Positions 1 to 12,549 of a stretch of 64,000 nucleotides of DNA are shown here, in pieces. The position numbers were made by a program, and so were the translations under genes. The notes beneath the pieces are model-generated. The model was given only the letters and a program-made list of their open reading frames with translations, was not told the DNA's origin and made no database searches. How positions within the stretch are numbered: the first letter of the stretch is position 1; each line of letters starts with the position of its first letter. Location of the stretch: positions 75,001-139,000 of the forward strand of contig CAJQUW010007472.1 in NCBI GenBank assembly GCA_907163375.1, written 5' to 3'. Source of the DNA: Prostheceraeus crozeri. Taxonomy: Eukaryota > Platyhelminthes > Polycladida > Euryleptidae.

Positions 1-642
1 GAATCTCAGCTATTCGTTATCCTTAGTTTTCACAAGTCTTCGAAAGTCAAATGAGTGACTGGTGGATAGTTAATTCTAATTCAAGGTTCATTTGAAGTTA
101 GCTGAGCGCTCTAGACACTATTTCTGGACGTTTACGACAGAATGTAAGTAGTACAGTATGTACATTTACTCAAGCAATGGAAGTAATTTTATCAACACAG
201 TGATAAGTTCTGAATTCCCCATCGGTGGGGATCCCCATGGGGAAAATGTCAATCCACATCCCCACGTCAGCCCTGTGTACTTTGCATGCAGAGTAGAGTG
301 TTAATCCTTTGCAAAGTGGATAACTCGTGTACTTTCGATGGAGTTGTGACTTCAACAGTCATTCCCAAAGGCTGCATCATGGTGGAAGCAAGTCACAGGG
401 AAGGTTGCCTTTCGCCGGACGACCGGCTTGTTGACCATGAAGACGAATTGTCGCCAATCAATTCCGATTATCAGAAATTCGTTCGGTTTTCTATAAGGTC
501 TTGTCATGCATTTCGAACATCAACTCTTTCCATCCAAATTGTCTTTCAGGGGGCCGCTTGGACAAGCCAACTGCGCTTTCAATCGGTTCTCACACAGAAC
601 AATAATGCGTCCATTACATAGAATATATGCGTCCATGCATAG
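1..642. other. unassigned leading segment
   Basis: No gene or element is recognised here. The one local oddity is a cluster of G and C runs around 217-275, where CCCC and GGGG blocks alternate around a GGATCC/CCATGG core and could fold into short hairpins. Open frames here are short, overlap on both strands and resemble no known family. Confidence 0.4.
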
Positions 643-828
643 GTTTGACGTCACTACTTCCCCATACCACGACTTGGACGGTACTGACATAGTCAGACCT
701 TCATCTGGAACGTTGTGATCTTGAAGCCCGGATGCCCTTCCTGCCGACTTCCAATGACACTTTCGGGGCTCGACCTCTGGAGTGAAAGATCGCTAGACCA
801 AGCACTTAACCACTGCGCCACGGAGACT
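643..828 (-). repeat. tRNA-derived SINE, near full length
   Basis: One of about a dozen copies of a roughly 190-bp SINE. Read on the minus strand it starts CTCCGTGGCGCAGTGG, a tRNA-like A box. A B-box-like GGTCGAGCCCC follows, then the tRNA-unrelated body with GGAAGGGCATCCGG, and the end near GTAGTGACGTC. The element would have been transcribed by RNA polymerase III and copied by a LINE's machinery. Moderate divergence from the other copies suggests an old insertion. Confidence 0.85.
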
Positions 829-1787
829 ATGCTAAAACTTTGCAGTGACATTTTGTATAGCGGCAAAAGACACGTGAGATTTCAGTACACATAAGTTGTT
901 TGTTGTAGAGGAGTACAAGTGGGATTATCACTTGTCGGCACGGCTGGGAATGAGGCGGCATGAGGATGCGTACTCTTCAAAACCAGTTATGCAGTTTCAG
1001 GGCAATTATGAAGTTTGAGAGATATATTTTGAACATTCACACTTGTCGGTGCAAAAATTATCTGTTAAAATGTTACTTCATAACAATTGTAATGTAGTCA
1101 AGCTTTATTACAGTTGAATTGTAACAACTTCCCGTTAAATGAAGTAGCTTTACATCGAATCCTGCAGATCAATGCGGTAGATGGTTTCTGTCAGTCTGTT
1201 GAGCTTCATTCGTATTAGGATTGTCTGAAGAACTGTATTTCCTGAAAGCGTTATTTCTTTCTGCGGTCGCATGAGGCTGCACGTGGCTATTCTTTGTTGG
1301 CTATGAAGAGTGCCTGTGTCTTCTATGATCTACTGTATATCCTCAATGTCATTCTGTAGTATCCAGCGCATATACCAGTAATCAGCTTTGACAACTCGAA
1401 TAGAGGAAAATGGAGATTTCGGGTTACCGGGTGACGAATACGTGATACGATTCCTTTTTGAATGAATGTGCGAAATCGTGTGTAGGAAATTTTGTCATAA
1501 CGTTCTCTGATAGTTTTCTTCCTCTAATTATTTGACTTTCTGCTAGCTTAGTGAGTTTGTGAATCGTCATATGATAGAAAACAATATAAGGGAACCGTTT
1601 GAGCGATTTTGTCTGTCAATTTTCTTGGATCTTATTACGTTAGAGGTCATCTCTATTTCAGCAGTTACAGACTGGCATGTATCATACACACTTAAATTCC
1701 AACTGTTGTGTATTTTTTTGCTCCCATAGAAGGCGTGCCATAATTCTGCCATGCCAACTGGTATTGTAGATGGCATAGAGTAGGTAG
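829..1787. other. unassigned spacer
   Basis: About 950 bp of AT-rich sequence in which no gene, RNA or repeat is recognised. Repeat B may begin a little before 1788, because the GTAGAGCAGTAACTCAGCA stretch has a counterpart upstream of the copy near 29.5 kb. Confidence 0.4.
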
Positions 1788-2545
1788 AGCAGTAACTCAG
1801 CATTTTTTAAATCTCCAATGTGTATACAGTTTCGATTTTTTCAAATGAACTCGAGGTGAATACACTTGGAATTGTTTCCAAATGTGAGACATGCGCATTT
1901 ATGCAGTTTTGAAGAAATTACAACGGAATCGACTGATCATGATAGTATAAAGCAGATGGAAATGATATTATTTCACAGATCCCCGTGCCATGACAGCCTT
2001 GGAGAGGCAATATTTGTTAAATCGGCAACTCGATGACTTGCTATTGCTTTCATGCTGAACCACAAGAGAATCTTCTTAAGCGTGATCATATCATAAGCAA
2101 CCTGACACTGATAGAGCAGAATAACATAATCAAAGACAATGACTTCAATTAACTTTGAAAGATGTGAATGGGTCCACATCACCATTCAGATTCAAGAAGT
2201 GAAACATTAGTTTAGTGAATCATAAAATCATGATAATGAAAATTGAATAAAACACATGAAATTTCAGCCAAGAAAGTACATTGGAACAAGATCTCGACTT
2301 TTTTCACGAAGACTATTCCGTTATTATGCTGTTCATTCGATTGTTATTAGCGAATAAAGCGAATATTCATTCCCTTTGATATCCAACTGGTTTCATGCTA
2401 CTTCTTAAAGGAGCTTCATGTCGGTAGTATTTGAATAAGCAGAAATTTAGCTTTTTCAAAACTGCTCAAATAATGTTTTGGACCGCAGGAACGTAATCTC
2501 GGCAAAAAACTCAATCTTTCCATAGAAAAATTTTCAGTTTATGAA
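1788..2545 (+). repeat. repeat family B, copy 1
   Basis: Aligns by eye over several hundred bases with 16085-17160 and, in pieces, with 29500-29790, 30778-31370 (inverted) and 31565-31790. Shared landmarks are AATGTGTATRCAGTTT, AAATGAACTCGAGGTGAA, GACTGATCATGATAGTA, the run around GGGTCCACATCAC, and GGACCGCAGGAACGTAATCTC. No coding potential or terminal repeats were found, so the class is unknown. It could be the non-coding part of a larger element. Confidence 0.75.
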
Positions 2546-4684
2546 GATATGTCCCTACTCTATGGCATATATATATATATATGGCCTCAAAAAATATACG
2601 AAGAAGGATGGATAATATATTTTTTGCATGTTTTCATAGATCTGCTAATAACTGAGAAGGTTATTATCGCTAAGTTTCGTATCGCTGCATTCCGAGCAGC
2701 AAATATTCGTATGAAAACATCCTGCGTATGTATCTCGCATCAATTATCAGTTTCAAATTGCGTGCATATTTGGTATCAATTTGTAGATAATTTTCGTATC
2801 CAACGGTATACGGCCTGATTTCCACACGAGTACTGCAGTGGAAAAAATTGGTTCATTAATTCGTCAAATCAGTGCTGCCATGTCTGAAGTTGGCCCAAAA
2901 CGTGGGGTAAAAATTAATTAATTATTTGGCCAAGTGGTCAATAAAAATAGTTTCCAATTTCTCATAATTGTGATAACTTGTAGTCAGGACTCTCTACTGA
3001 GGTAAAATGCGTTTAGATGGTATAATTGTGGTGCAGGAGAATGCTCAAGCAGAACAGGAGAGTGTAACGCCTATTTTGTCTGACGAGGTCAGACAAGGAG
3101 ATGAATTTGAAGATGAAGACATCTTAAAAGAAATTTAAGATCTTATTCAGTGTGAGTGACATTTACAAAAGTGTAAAATGTGTCTAAAAAGACTTAAACA
3201 GTTTTCTTCTGTTTTCTGTTATTGGCTTATTGGATCACGTGGGCTACTAGCAATTTACTAAGTGGGTTTTTGGAACAATTGAAAAGTACTGTTAAATGGT
3301 AGACCTACTGACAAATTGCAATGCGCAATGAAAAATATTTTTCGATGAAATGCACTTGATAAAAAGTATTTGCATGAAGTGCCCTTAGTTACTAGTATAG
3401 CTGTACAGTAATGCTAGCATACAATTAGCACAAGATCTGGACAATTGGATAGGGCCTATATCAAATACTACAAATAGAAAATTCCCGTATCGTTAATAGG
3501 CCCTACAATATATTGGCATCTATCAACAGGAAACAATCGCTCAGAAATAAGCTTTTATGGGCCGGCCCAAGAAGTGGCCCAAAATCAAAATTAATTGGTC
3601 AAAAATGCTGCGTTTAGGCCATTGAGAATTAATGGCCCAATTTTTGCTTCCCCTACAGTACTTTTAAGCAACGGTTTGAATAATTGAGTGATCGGCAGGC
3701 TGGTTTGATGGAGCGTACTGAACCGATGTGGAAGGAAGCAGGAATTTAAAATAACAAAAGTGTGAACGCCCATTTTACAACGTTCTCTGACTGCAATTCC
3801 GTTTCAAATCTTCGTATTTTCATTTTTGATGCACTTCATGTGTCGTCATTGTCTTGCACACAATTCACTTCGGTTGTCTTTTACATCAGACGCATCTGAG
3901 CATCTAAACAGTTGTTTTCGTGGCATCTCTGTGGCTTTACATTATAGCAGTGACAATTATCGTGCGTTATGATGTTTCTGTCACCGTTCTTGGAAGGTGT
4001 AGCAGCAGACAACACCATCTGATGAAAGAAAATTCTTCGATCAAAATGTAGAAAGCCTTGTTCTCACAAGGTGTGAATTGGGCCATTCATTTGTCTACGC
4101 GTGTATGGATAGCATGAATGGATAATGTTTACATGTTAGTGACGTCACAAAGACATTCTAGGTCATGAATAACTGAAAAGAAGCTAAGAAGAAGGAAGTA
4201 TTACTTTCCAGAAGAGATGTGCAAGGCTCGAGAAGACTTAGTCGGTCAGCCGACCTTGTTTTATCGCAAGCCGAGATGACACCGTGATTTCAGCCAACTC
4301 CATCAACCAGCATGCATTCTATTCGCATGTATCATTATACAGACTTCAGTCTCAGATGATATGTGACGCACTATGAATCAACATAATTGTTTAAATTGCA
4401 TGTAGGTTGCGGTGCCGTGGTAGGGCAGTTGACGATCTTGGCACGCTCTCCCGATTCCTGTGTGGTCACGGGGATTCGGAGCCGCCTGACATCTTGCACC
4501 AGTTTAGAAGAGGACTCCAATGTATGACTCATCCAATGAGATTCTGTTACTAACAGTCTACGGGATTTTAATGTTGTCATTGAATTTAATTCAATCTTTA
4601 TTATAGCATTGATATGATAATAAATATATAAATTAATACTAATATAACATTAATATGACATTAATTTAGTTTTGATGTTACGAT
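2546..4684. other. unassigned spacer with small acidic ORF and tRNA-like patch
   Basis: Contains a short (TA)n run at about 2567-2582. At 3007-3138 there is an open frame of 43 codons rich in Glu and Asp, ending EFEDEDILKEI. It could be the tail of a decayed transposase or chance. Around 4405-4490 a GTGCCGTGGTAGGGCAGTT block and a GGGGATTCGGAGCCGCC block resemble tRNA A and B boxes of a second SINE type, but no other copy is present to support this. GGCCCAA motifs recur near 2895, 3560 and 3635 without a clear element. Confidence 0.3.
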
Positions 4685-4897
4685 CAAATATGGAGTTGTA
4701 TCCTCAGTTGAAATGGGAACAGACCTGAATAGTTGCTATTTCATCCAATGTTAGAAATCATCAGCAGGCCTAGTTCACATCTCTCAACACAGTTCCCTAT
4801 TTAAAGTTAATAATTGTTATAATGGGTTTTTAATATTCTCTTACGCAATATCACATTTCATGAGCTACGAGTATGAATGCGACACATCACTAACAGA
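4685..4897 (+). repeat. MITE family E, partial copy
   Basis: Matches the left two thirds of the element at 24355-24664. It shares the TCCTCAGTTGA start, ATCATCAGCAGGCCTAGTT, the TTTTTAATATTCTCTTACGC core and GCGACACATCACTA. The right inverted repeat is absent, so the copy is truncated at about 4897. Non-autonomous DNA transposon relic. Confidence 0.75.
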
Positions 4898-5016
4898 GCC
4901 ACTGGATGAACTGAATCTTTTTGAATCTGTTCGAGCTTTGTGTGCAGGTGTGCAAGTTTCTTAAGCTTCCAGAAATACAATGAATCGCAATACCTTTCTG
5001 CATTTACGATCAGCGC

Positions 5017-5208
5017 GGTCTCCGTGGCACAATGGTTAAGTGCTTGGCCTAGCGATCTTTTGGTCCAGAGGTCGAGCCCCGAAAGTGTCATTGGAAGTCG
5101 GCAGGAAGGGCATCCGAACTAAAAGTACTACAACGCTCCATAAGTCTGACTATGTCAGCGCCGTCCAAGTCCCTAGTGTGGGAGTAGTGACGTAAAAGCT
5201 TCATTTTC
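5017..5208 (+). repeat. tRNA-derived SINE, near full length
   Basis: Begins GGTCTCCGTGGCACAATGG (A-box region), carries GGTCGAGCCCCGAAAGTG (B-box region), then GGCAGGAAGGGCATCCG and the GTCTGACTATGTCAGCGCCG block, and ends in GTAGTGACGT followed by a T-rich tail. It lies directly upstream of a LINE 3' end. Confidence 0.88.
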
Positions 5209-6095
5209 AAAGCAAAAAGCGGTGCATTGTTAAGATAAGTGAGACCATTCATGTAGTGAAAAAGGCATCATCAAAAATTCTTGTAATTCGACAACTGAAA
5301 ATGTTTATGTCCACAACGTTTGTTGTAGATGTGTATTTTTCATGTATTAGAAGTGTACTGGAGTACTGCGCTCCATTATTTGTAAATCTACAGGTATCGA
5401 GCTCAGAAATGATGGAGATATTGCAAAATCGATGCCATAAAATTATATGTGAAAAGTCGCATTGTAGCTGCTCACTCTTTGTTCCCTTAAAGTATCGACG
5501 GGTAATTCAAGGTTACAAGCTTTCTATGAGTGTTGTCAGTGATTCAGATCATCCGTTGTGATGTTCTGGAAAGTTTCGAATTCCCTTATGTTTCACCGGC
5601 TTCGCGAAGTAGAAACTTTTTCATCTCTATGTCAAGACTTCCAAATGATGGTTTCTCCGTATGAATTGAAGATGTACTTGCATACGCATACGATGATGAA
5701 AATCATCCCAGCAGCCATTTATAATAAAATATAATGCTTACTAATTTAAATTAATAATTGAAGTAGTCCTAATGAGGACTGATGGCGTTCTCCTACCCGC
5801 AAGTGTACAAAGGCAATGCTACTGTAACCATTGGATTAATCAGTCATTAAAAGAACTCAATGGAGCTTTCTCGTGGCAGCGAATTAAAATTGATCAGCGA
5901 TGGCCCAATATCTGGTAAATGAATGACTTGCTTTTTGGCGACTCTGTGCTACTGCTTAACATGGTCATGATTTCAGTTATTATTACTTTTGTTACTTTTT
6001 CTTCCTGAATTTTTGTAACTTGATGCATTTTAATTTGATGTCCCACAATTCCCATTATTGGGACAATTGAAAAATATACTTCATTATTATTATGA
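5209..6095 (+). mobile_element. non-LTR retrotransposon (CR1/Jockey-like) 3' end
   Basis: The open frame at 5256-5561 (101 codons) reads like the last part of a LINE reverse transcriptase. It has VYFSCIRSVLEYCAPLFVNL, then EILQNRCHKIIC and YRRVIQGYKLS, the usual spacing after the RT thumb. A second frame continues with SFEFPYVSPASRSRNFF, so there is at least one frameshift. A 3' UTR of about 350 bp follows and ends in ATTGGGACAATTGAAAAATA and a short ATT repeat near 6080, typical of this LINE group. The UTR recurs inverted at 13565-13795. Only the 3' end is present, as expected of 5'-truncated insertion. The clade is uncertain. Confidence 0.7.
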
Positions 6096-6365
6096 AGTCA
6101 GGGATAGAGGATCCCAATAAAGAATGATATTGATGGTGAACGACAATAGAAGACACAGCTATTTTTATGTAATTGATGCAATAAGACACAATTTCGATGT
6201 GTTTCACTAATATTAGTTTCACTAAATATAGAAAAGTTACGTTTTATTGTCAATTATTTCTGCAATGTTATAATTATCCCTTCGCTGAATGCGAACTATG
6301 TGCTGATTAATGAATGAGATTCATGATTATAGCCATCTGAAAGACAATTGCAAGCTCAATACAGA

Positions 6366-6614
6366 ATTTCTTTCTTCGAATAATAGCCGTCCTCGAATAG
6401 CCCTGGCTGTTATTCGAGGCAACGGTTCTAGAGAACTTAGCAATGCTGCAAATTTCGCTAATTTCTGTTCCATGAGCGCTGAAATCATTTACCAGTGGTC
6501 AGCAGGTGAACAAGGAAATAAATTTCAAGTGAATATTTTCGTCTCATCGCATCAGTCAAGTTACTGATCATGGGACTTTTCAATAGTAGGCGCGGCTATT
6601 ATTCAAAGAAATAC
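6366..6614. mobile_element. short MITE with AATAATAGCC terminal inverted repeats
   Basis: The left end has TTTCTTTCGAATAATAGCC. The right end, read on the minus strand, has TATTTCTTTGAATAATAGCC. The inverted repeats are about 18 bp and enclose 250 bp. Next to the left end lies a second inverted copy (GGCTGTTATTCG), giving a nested hairpin. No target duplication could be fixed, so the superfamily is open. The open frame across it is not considered a gene. Confidence 0.5.
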
Positions 6615-6936
6615 GGTACCTTTCCTGTGTGGGTTCTATTTCCCTGAACTATCAGGTGTCTTATGCTGATTAATGATGTTGTCCAGATTTAATGGAGCGA
6701 CTTTATTTCTATGATTTTTAAAGCGGATTTTTGCATGCAGAATATCTGGACTTTGATGCAAAAAGATGGATAATGCTTCAATTGACCTGATTTGTTGTAG
6801 AATTACATAAAAGGATCTTCTACAGCCCAACAGAGAAGTGATTTGATCAGAAATAACTTAGATTTCAGTATGACGTGATAGCAAAAGATGCCTCACTTGT
6901 ATTACTGCTACAGTAGGCTTGGGTCAGTGTTTCATC

Positions 6937-7426
6937 CACAGATTTAGATTGCTTTAGCGTGTCACTTTGCAGGAAGGCAAGCTGATCCAAGACGATGGCA
7001 CATGCAGGAACTTAATAAGTGGGCAAAAAGAAATGTTTAATGTCTTACAGAGATAGGGGAATTCCTTCAAAATGCTCCTATCGTGACGATTCCTACAGAT
7101 TCGAAGAATTCAGATCATTGCGTAAAAGTTTTCTCGATAATGTTGGTCCATCCGATTATTATTTAAAAAGAAAGCAGGCGCACGTAAAAAAAATTCACAA
7201 ACTTCTCTGTAGAACGTGACATCGTCTGTGTCTCTTTGCTGTGTGATCTGGTTGATAACAGTCACTGAAACTTCACACAATTTGGCGTGTTTTATGTTGA
7301 ACTGGCTGCTCATTGTTCGATTGCTGTGGTATTATGTCAGCAGATTGTGCCATTTCATTAGCGATACATGTTCCAATGCTTCCTTTCTAGTCAAACAGAA
7401 GAAGAGATGACCTGTCTTGTTCTGTT
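6937..7426 (-). mobile_element. hAT-like MITE, family A copy 1
   Basis: A 490-bp copy in reverse orientation of the family also found at 37346, 48307, 61700 and 61757. The ends are decayed forms of CACAGAATTAGA. The flanks are an exact 8-bp duplication, GTTTCATC, at 6929-6936 and 7427-7434. Eight-bp duplications and C-initial short inverted repeats are characters of the hAT superfamily. No transposase is encoded, so movement would have needed an enzyme supplied in trans. Confidence 0.88.
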
Positions 7427-8546
7427 GTTTCATCACTTCAAATTTTCCATATTAGACTCGAAGATGTTTGCATCCTACGTAAACAATATTTCAAAATCGT
7501 TGACTGTTGTTGATAATTAATTGTTTTCCTCGCACCTCTCTCTAAGTTGTTCATTCGGCCCATTAATAGCGGAGCAATTTTTAAAAGTTCTAAGTTTTTT
7601 GGTGTCATTAGAATCGTATTTATCTCCTGTTTTGTACGTTCTGAGGTCAACTTCGCGTCGAATCGCTTTAAAAATGATGCCATTAGCCTAAAATGACGAA
7701 ATCATGAGTTCTTCATTTCAAAATTTCCACTCTCTCTCTCACTAACATCTTCTTTGAGCGCGAGCATGTGATGTGTCCCTATTACAGTGAATTACGCACA
7801 TAATAGCAGCTCAGCAAACTAATTATCGAGCAGTTCTAAAGGATGGTCGCAGTTTTGCAATTCTGATTCTCATCACATTCTCCAGCTGATTTTTTCATCA
7901 AATGTCATAAGGATAAAGTTTCACCTCCGCCCATAAATTAATCTCCCTATCGGCTTTGCTGATCAATTCTTCTTGTTCGGAAGGGCTGACGACGTAGTTT
8001 CTTCGTTGCACTTTAATGTTGATGTTTGGTAGGTCGACAATATTGAGAGAACAATGGGAAATAACTTCGCATAAGAAACGAATTTCCTCTCCTCAGATAT
8101 TCGCAAAGCTTAGAGGCAGGTTCATTAGTTTCTGATGTTAGAGAACGATTCAGGAAGGAAGAAGTCTTTGTTTCTAAGAGACTCCTTCGACTTTATTGTC
8201 AGTAATTTTCTAGTTTAATTCACAACTGTCTGAACGAATCTTGAGTTCTCTCATGACGCAAAATGAAAGAGAAAAATGAAAACCTGATAATGAACGGCAT
8301 AACTCTATAGATCTGCATAAGTGTGATGCTATATCTAGATGTCTATCTTTAGATCCATTTCTGCGCTACTGAAATGAGCGTAGACATAATAGACGGGCCA
8401 CAACGACATCAGATAGTCCATGTATCGGCAGGCAAAGATATCTGTCGATATCTAAATCTATTCGATGACCATAGCGCGTTCGATAATAGTTATACAGCTA
8501 CTCCATCCGCACTCCATTCAAAGATATTGCCTTCAACTCTTATGGA
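7427..8546. other. unassigned spacer
   Basis: AT-rich sequence with no recognised gene. A 109-codon open frame (8374-8703) runs across the boundary into family D and is not supported by resemblance to any known protein. Its second half is element sequence. Confidence 0.4.
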
Positions 8547-9596
8547 CATAGAAGTGGATAATAGTACACTAGAATGGAAGTTTGATATCTTGCTTATGTA
8601 CAATGATGGCACATGGAAAAATCTATGGTTTGTAGATCAGATTCGATCTAAAACATTGTATCATAGTGAAACTATTTGCCAAGTTGGTTGTGGAAGTTGT
8701 TGACAGCAAATTGCAGGATTTTCATGAAGAGAATTGCAAGTGAGATGGTGGCATTGTTTCATGTGAATTAGTCTACTATTCCATGGATTAATATACTGTG
8801 TCTATTTGTGGCAGTCACTGACAACTATTTTCCAATTTTTCAATATTGGAATGCGAATTAAAAATTGGTTCACAAAGTCATAATTGAAAGTGGTCGGTGT
8901 GCTGTTTGTAAGAACATCTGAAGAATTCACAGATAGAAAGTCTAATTGTTGGATAATTTCTCCTTCTAACGGTCATGAAACCTACCGCTCTTCTGGAATA
9001 AACACACTGAGGGCTTCTTTAACGACAATCATTTATCAGATAAATGAAATGTTGTTGGAACTTTTCAATTAATCACTAAATGATTTATATGACATAGTGT
9101 GATGATATTATGGAGGCTCATATTCGAAAGCATACAAAGGTTTTCAAAATTGTTCAAATATAATTAACAGGGGGATCCTTCAAAGCAAAATGAATACTAG
9201 AAGATTTCTTGGTCTCTGATTTCAAGCTGGAGAAATGCGCATGCTCTGTAAATCGACATTACAAGTTGCATATGTGTCTGATTATACTCTTGATTGATTA
9301 TAGGAGCGATATTTCAAAATGATGAACGTACAGAACGTTTAAAAGGATTTCCTTCTTTGTCATCATGCCACTGAACTATTTTGTAAATTCACTATTGCTT
9401 GTGTGTACATGATCTTTGGACAAGGGACAACAATCCAGATCACAAATTGACTTGATAATTGAAAATGCCGACCAGAAAACAAGAAAGCCAGTCCGCAAAA
9501 TTTGCTTTTTGCCCCAGCTAAGTTCCCCCGGCGTGTGCCATAATATTCATGCAATTTCCATTCTAGGACTTTCTATGGTATTGTTAATTTCTATGA
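8547..9596 (+). mobile_element. family D DNA transposon, copy 1 (superfamily uncertain)
   Basis: About 1,050 bp that match, in reverse orientation, 59740-60786 over the whole length. The two ends form an imperfect inverted repeat: CATAGAAGTGGATAATAG on the left, and CATAGAAATTAACAATACC when the right end is read on the minus strand. The copy is flanked by TTATGGA on both sides (8540-8546 and 9597-9603), a 7-bp duplication, or 8 bp with one mismatch. Duplications of 7-8 bp fit hAT-like or Dada-like transposons. No transposase is recognised in any frame. It was probably mobilised in trans. Confidence 0.75.
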
Positions 9597-9603
9597 TTAT
9601 GGA

Positions 9604-10415
9604 TCATTTTCATGGATAAATTGAATCTAAGACATGCTTCAATGATCGATTGATGCGTGAGTCTATAGAAAGCTTTCGTTAGATCAATTGTAGCGCTTAG
9701 TGATTGTAGAGTATTGTAATAGCCGGCTCAAGAGCCGTTGCACCATCTGTAAATGCGCAAAAAGGAATACCATCTGGTCCACAAGATTCACGTTTCACCG
9801 TTTGTAACTGAAACTCAACTTCTTCTACACAGATGCAAATTTTGACGCGGGAGAAGTGCACACAGGCAGTCAGTGTCTACTGCATCTCAACTTAGAAAGT
9901 TAGATATGAAATATTCACTGAGCTCAACAAGAGAAAGATCTGTTGGAGGAGATTTTCTTTTCAACCATTTGCTTGTAGTTTTAATAGCATCCCACAGTTA
10001 TGACATCACCGGTTCGATTTGCCTCTTGGAAGAGTTCAAATTTCTAATGGTTGTTTTGTCTATTAGCTTCTCACGAAGGCATTGATATTTGGCTTTCTGT
10101 CCTTTGAAAAAGTGCTCTTTCGCATTGATTGATTTTCTTTAACGACATCTTCATCCACGGCAACTCATTAGGCCTCTCTCCTATTGTTGTCCAAGTAAAG
10201 AGCATACCATTCAGAAACCAACTCGCCGTTTCTTCATTTTCATCGCCTGTCGCCTTTAGAACAGCTTCGAGGCCAGCTGGAATACCACTGTGCTCAGGAT
10301 CGCTGAGTCGGAAAGTCACTTTAGTGTTGCAACTGTGCAGTCAACAAATATTTAATGATAACAAGCCATGTTGAGCACATCTCTACACGAATAGGGATGG
10401 ATAACAGTTCATTCA
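9604..10415. other. unassigned spacer with coding-like minus-strand stretch
   Basis: On the minus strand, 10071-10319 is an 82-codon frame of balanced composition, and neighbouring frames down to about 9880 (for example KTTSKWLKRKSPP) also read like protein. This could be a decayed exon or the remains of an element, but I do not recognise the family. A short GGCTCAAGAGCC palindrome lies at about 9724. Confidence 0.3.
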
Positions 10416-10505
10416 ACACGACACGACACGACACGACACGACACGACACGACACGACACGACACGACACGACACGACACGACACGACACGACACGACACG
10501 ACACG
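10416..10505 (+). repeat. (ACACG)18 microsatellite
   Basis: Ninety bases of uninterrupted ACACG, 18 exact units, with decayed units at the right edge. The purity implies recent expansion. The repetitive frames on both strands (Ser-Cys-Arg-Val-Val repeats and Thr-Arg-His-Asp repeats) come from the microsatellite and are not genes. Confidence 0.97.
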
Positions 10506-12549
10506 ATGCGATGTGTATCAAGCAAAATGACGCGACACATGCACGATAAATATCAAGCAATTCATAAATATCATATGATCAATTGGCGATGGCCACATAA
10601 ATAGTTTGCAAGCAATTTATATTCAAAGTTAAGGTTCTTGAATGATTTCCCTAAAATAAGGAGACGTAGTCTATCTATTCTCTTTTGGAGGCCGCGTCTC
10701 ATACCGATCCAGGGAAACTTGTGGTTTGAAGAGAATATTCGTTGACTATTATGAATATGACCGAACACATTGCCTACAATTTTGGGCTAGTTGTCTAATA
10801 CAATATTATGGTTGGTATAATGTTCATAAAAGGTACTCCCCGCAAATCACTACATCTGAGATGCATGCGATAATCTGCCCTCGACGCTTCAACTTTTACT
10901 TCGCAGTGTTGTTGCTTAGTGTGTAATAATGGATTCAGGTCATTTATAAAGATGACTTGAATGATTTGAAATAGAACATGAGTACAGATACCTGGATGCT
11001 GTTAAAGGATGTTTGCAGACTGATGAACTTGCTTATCTTCGAACGAATATATAGTTGATGCTTGAACTGAACACCCACAACAATGCAGCGGCAGTCGCAT
11101 GCCTTGAATTGACTGGTTTCAAGTTGATATAGACTTCACTAGATGTTCAACATTTTGACGTCTCGGCCAGTCCGGAATTATTTCGGACACGCAGTGTCAT
11201 GTTTTCTCTTCTAATCTCAGCTAGCACGCACGCCACGCATTACTTGGAGCGAGAGAGCTGGAGAGAGATTGTCTCCTTCTTAATGTCTACGCCGATTAAC
11301 AACTCAACAAATTGTTGTTCTTCCGCGTTCGAACGAACATCATTGTGAGAAGGGTTGCCAACAATAATGTGACTTGCCATGCGCTTAACATGATCTAGAC
11401 ATTGAGAAAAAACCTTGAGAGACGAATTAGAAGTATTGATGCAACAGGCATGTGCATTCTTAGATTTATAATTCGATTATCTTGATAATTAAGAGCACTT
11501 AAGCCAACGGTGGGTAACCACGTTTGGATAGCGGGTCACCAATTTTAAAACGCAATAATAAGTTTAAAATTCTTTTATTCCGCACTTTTCAGTATGCATA
11601 AGGGGAGCCGTATCAATGAAATGCTTGGCATGCACTGAAGTTTCGTTAATTTTCTCCTGTCTTTCTCGATCACTTAAGTCACTTCTTTGCTTTCATCCAT
11701 ACTGTTAAGTCGATCATACTTTTACTGAAATGTTTTTTGATTTTCATTTTCAAGAAATAAAGATATTATTATTATTATTATTATACGTGTACATGTATAC
11801 ATGTATATGTAGTAGTCGTCTAACATAACAAAATTCCACATGTGAATGTATTGTACGCAACAAATTTGTTCAATGTTAAGAAATGAAAAATTCACATGGA
11901 AGCTATTCTTTTGTGTAATTAAGCAGTAGTTTGACTTTCTTGGTGATAATATGGCTGACATTACCGTATTTCATTGAAAAACAGCGATCTGTAGCTGCAG
12001 GGCAACTATCCGCCTGAATGCCGTGCAAGATAAAGAGGATTATGCTACGTGTACGCACGTGTACAGATGTCACCCAAACAAAGACAGCCTTCAAAAAACG
12101 TGCATGGGCTCCACAAACGACAGTCTAATGCCATTCGTGTACAAAACATATGTGTAGCAGAATACAAATAAAATTCATACTGCAATAAAGTTCAGCAAGA
12201 ATATTTGAAAACAAATGTTGGCCTATCAAAATCCTGCGGTTGGATTCCTTCTTTCGTATTCAAGGTCTACTTAATATGGCCTATTCATAGGTTCATTGAA
12301 GCGTGGCTTATTGTGTATTTGAAGCCTGCTCAACAAGGCATCGAATGCTCTGTGACTTAGCACAAACTCCCGCAGGTGATGACCGAGAAGATATTCATTA
12401 TTCAAGGAGCATGGTTGGATCATTCGAAATTGAATTTTTGTGTCATCATCTTGCTCATTTAGTTATAATTAGTGGTTTTGAAAATTCTAAAGAGGATCCC
12501 TCATCCTTAGAAGTATCTCTCAGATGTCGAAGTTGGAGAGAGTCATTTT
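10506..12549. other. unassigned spacer with ATT run
   Basis: No gene is recognised. An (ATT)n tract at about 11765-11784 follows AAGAAATAAAGAT and resembles the 3' tail of a LINE or SINE, but no body is identified upstream. A CAACGGTGGGTAACCACG block at about 11498 resembles a hAT terminal repeat but has no partner. Confidence 0.35.

Noticed and set aside
10321-10560. Repetitive Ser-Cys-Arg-Val-Val frame and its plus-strand Thr-Arg-His-Asp counterpart
   Set aside because: Both are translations of the (ACACG)18 microsatellite.
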